DNA from: an uncultured Novosphingobium sp.
GTDB lineage: Bacteria > Pseudomonadota > Alphaproteobacteria > Sphingomonadales > Sphingomonadaceae
DNA length: 6,642 bases
NCBI GenBank assembly: GCA_937860195.1
Contig: CALMBN010000108.1
Coordinates: forward strand, 1 to 6,642
Reading direction: 5' to 3'
Shown piece by piece: positions 5,927-6,642 of the stretch (its first letter is position 1; each line of letters starts with the position of its first letter). The notes beneath the pieces were generated by a model, which saw nothing but the letters and a program-made list of their open reading frames with translations, did no database searches and was not told the DNA's origin. The position numbers and the translations under genes were made by a program.

Positions 5927-6574
5927 TCACGCGCGCTGGCGCAGGATGGCCGCATGAACCAAGAACTCTGGACGCGCGTCGACGACTACCTCACCGAAGC
6001 CCTGCTCCCCAAGGACGAGGCGCTCGCGGAGACCGTTGCCGCCTGTGAAGCCGCAGGGTTGCCAGCGATCGCGGTGTCGGCCACGCAGGGCCGGCTGCTC
6101 GAACTGCTCGCACGCTCCGCTTGTGCTCCCGGAGGCGATGGCCTCGTCAAGCGCCTCCTTCGAGGGATAAACATCGCGTAAAACCAGCAGCGTCCTGCCG
6201 TCTTTTTCCTCGAAGGTCACCGTGGTGACGGAACCACCCTCACCACCTTCCTCATTGGTCCAGACGAGGCGCGAGTGCGGTGTCACTTCGAGAAATCTGC
6301 CGTGGAATGCCATGGGCTCCGGCGCAGCAGGGTGCTTGAACACGAGGCGGTACACGCCGCCCACGCGAACATCGAGCTCGCAGGACAGCAGGGTCAGGCC
6401 AAGCGACTTCGGAACCCACCAGCGCTGGAACAGCTCGGCCTGGGTCCACGCCTCGAACACGAGGCGCGCTGGGGCGTTGAAGGTTCGCGTCACGACCAGC
6501 TCACGCTCGGACTTCCGTTCTGCCGTCGTGCGGTTCTTCATGGGGCTGGCTTCACTATCTGTTCCCGCGCGCAT
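5927..6574 (-). CDS. SRPBCC / AHSA1-family protein, C-terminus replaced by foreign sequence
   Basis: A START-like SRPBCC domain protein (Aha1-C-terminal type, ligand-binding fold, function usually unknown). Domain signs, numbered from the ATG at 6574: VVTRTFNAPARLVFEAWT (27-44), RWWVPKSLGLTLLSCE (51-66), DVRVGGVYRLVF (68-79), FLEVTPHSRLVWTNEE (94-109), VTTVTFEEKDGRTLLVL (116-132), YPSKEALDEAIASGS (136-150). Homology ends at about residue 153-160. The rest to residue 215 is antisense to the methyltransferase fragment, so the native last helix (usual protein about 165 residues) is lost. I chose ATG 6574 because AAGGAGAG on the minus strand sits 7 nt upstream, giving a 20-nt overlap with the ArsR gene. 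Many relatives start at the equivalent of Met12 (ATG at 6541), which lacks a good ribosome site. The ArsR-SRPBCC pair is a common two-gene operon. It has no evident link to the glucan genes. Confidence 0.75.
   Translation of the reverse strand: MRAGTDSEASPMKNRTTAERKSERELVVTRTFNAPARLVFEAWTQAELFQRWWVPKSLGLTLLSCELDVRVGGVYRLVFKHPAAPEPMAFHGRFLEVTPHSRLVWTNEEGGEGGSVTTVTFEEKDGRTLLVLRDVYPSKEALDEAIASGSTSGACEQFEQPALRGRHRDRWQPCGFTGGNGLRERLVLGEQGFGEVVVDARPEFLVHAAILRQRA
5954..6181 (+). pseudogene. O-methyltransferase N-terminal fragment (class I, SAM-dependent)
   Basis: The first 54-56 codons match the N-terminus of the bacterial caffeoyl-CoA-type O-methyltransferase family: MNQELWTRVDDYL (1-13), then a long helix, then GLPAIAVSATQGRLLELLAR (35-54), the segment just before the SAM-binding glycine motif (typically LEIGTLGGYS). 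That motif and everything after it are missing. From about residue 56 the frame runs antisense through the SRPBCC gene and ends at the TAA at 6179-6181. AGGA (5943-5946) lies 7 nt before the ATG, so this start is plausible. However, the same frame is open upstream to 5843 without any start codon and reads like an export signal. The fragment is unusually GC-rich: I count 33 A/T in 6001-6120, about 72% GC. It has no expected activity. Its family length would be about 220 residues. Confidence 0.6.
6095..6121. other. Probable breakpoint 2: convergent fusion of two gene fragments
   Basis: The plus strand reads as methyltransferase (LLELLARS) up to about 6113-6121. The minus strand reads as SRPBCC (IASGSTSG) down to about 6118, and perhaps EQFEQ down to about 6097. 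Both genes lose their 3' ends here. A single deletion between two convergent genes would produce exactly this layout, and so would a false assembly join. Confidence 0.6.
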
Positions 6575-6642
6575 CGACTCTCTCCTTGCGTTTCAGTTCC
6601 TCGACGACCTTGTCCAGCTCGTCGAAGCGTGCGTCCCACAGC
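6555..6642 (-). CDS. ArsR-family transcriptional regulator, last 28 codons
   Basis: The minus strand from the window edge reads LWDARFDELDKVVEELKRKE and then VDARGNR before a TAG stop at 6557-6555. This tail is characteristic of the winged-helix ArsR-type repressors that precede SRPBCC genes of this kind, which typically control their own operon. The DNA-binding part lies beyond the window. The last bases include the AAGGAG ribosome site of the SRPBCC gene, so the two are translationally linked. The fragment is too short for more, but its match and its position directly upstream of an AHSA1-type gene make the call reasonably firm. Confidence 0.7.
   Translation of the reverse strand, partial: LWDARFDELDKVVEELKRKERVDARGNR
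6582..6585 (-). promoter_or_regulatory. Shine-Dalgarno for the SRPBCC gene, inside the ArsR gene
   Basis: GGAG (in AAGGAGAGAG on the minus strand) lies 7 nt before the ATG at 6574. It supports that start over the ATG at 6541, whose upstream bases show only a weak GTGAAG. Confidence 0.55.

Noticed and set aside
5839..6048. Plus-strand open frame of 69 codons across breakpoint 1
   Set aside because: It was checked as a possible frameshifted continuation of the MFS protein, but the translation has no hydrophobic segments and no MFS features.
6122..6181. C-terminal 20 codons of the methyltransferase frame as genuine protein
   Set aside because: They are antisense to well-conserved SRPBCC codons (EALDEAIASGS), so they are read-through.
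1..6642. CRISPR array, tRNA, insertion sequence or terminal repeats
   Set aside because: I saw no regularly spaced repeats, no cloverleaf-like segments and no transposase; the breakpoints lack visible flanking inverted or direct repeats of useful length.

Overview
The window reads as a stretch of carbohydrate-utilisation DNA from a GC-rich alphaproteobacterium, most likely a sphingomonad (Novosphingobium/Sphingomonas type). This rests on roughly 60-65% GC in the lines I counted by hand, tightly packed genes, and the grouping of GH3, tryptophan-halogenase-like, GH30 and sugar MFS genes. The taxon is inferred from gene content and has not been searched.

Positions 1-5097 carry one compact plus-strand block of four genes. 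They are the 3' part of an ExoP/barley-ExoI-type GH3 beta-glucan exohydrolase (2-844), a flavin-dependent tryptophan-halogenase-family protein (873-2375), a GH30 lipoprotein (2372-3838) and a GluP-type sugar:H+ symporter (3835-5097). Two of the junctions are 4-nt stop/start overlaps (GTGA at 2372, ATGA at 3835), so the block is almost certainly one transcription unit. The likely flow is that GH30 and GH3 cut beta-glucan (perhaps 1,6-branched 1,3-glucan) to glucose outside the cytoplasm, and the symporter imports the sugar. The halogenase is the member whose role is not explained.

Positions 5098-5237 are a 140-nt intergenic stretch. It holds a hairpin right after the symporter stop and a GC-rich hairpin that could cover the next Shine-Dalgarno. 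The following gene, a second MFS transporter (5238-5909), stops after about six membrane segments, half the family length.

Positions from about 5870 to 6642 are a patchwork. A fragment of a SAM-dependent O-methyltransferase (from 5954, plus strand) has lost its 3' end. It runs head-on into an AHSA1/SRPBCC gene (minus strand, start 6574) that has also lost its 3' end, and upstream of that is the last 28 codons of an ArsR-type regulator. At least two breakpoints (about 5850-5885 and about 6095-6121) lie within roughly 250 nt. This is either real genomic scarring by deletion or an assembly chimera, and the sequence alone cannot decide which. I see no RNA genes, CRISPR arrays, insertion sequences or attachment sites.
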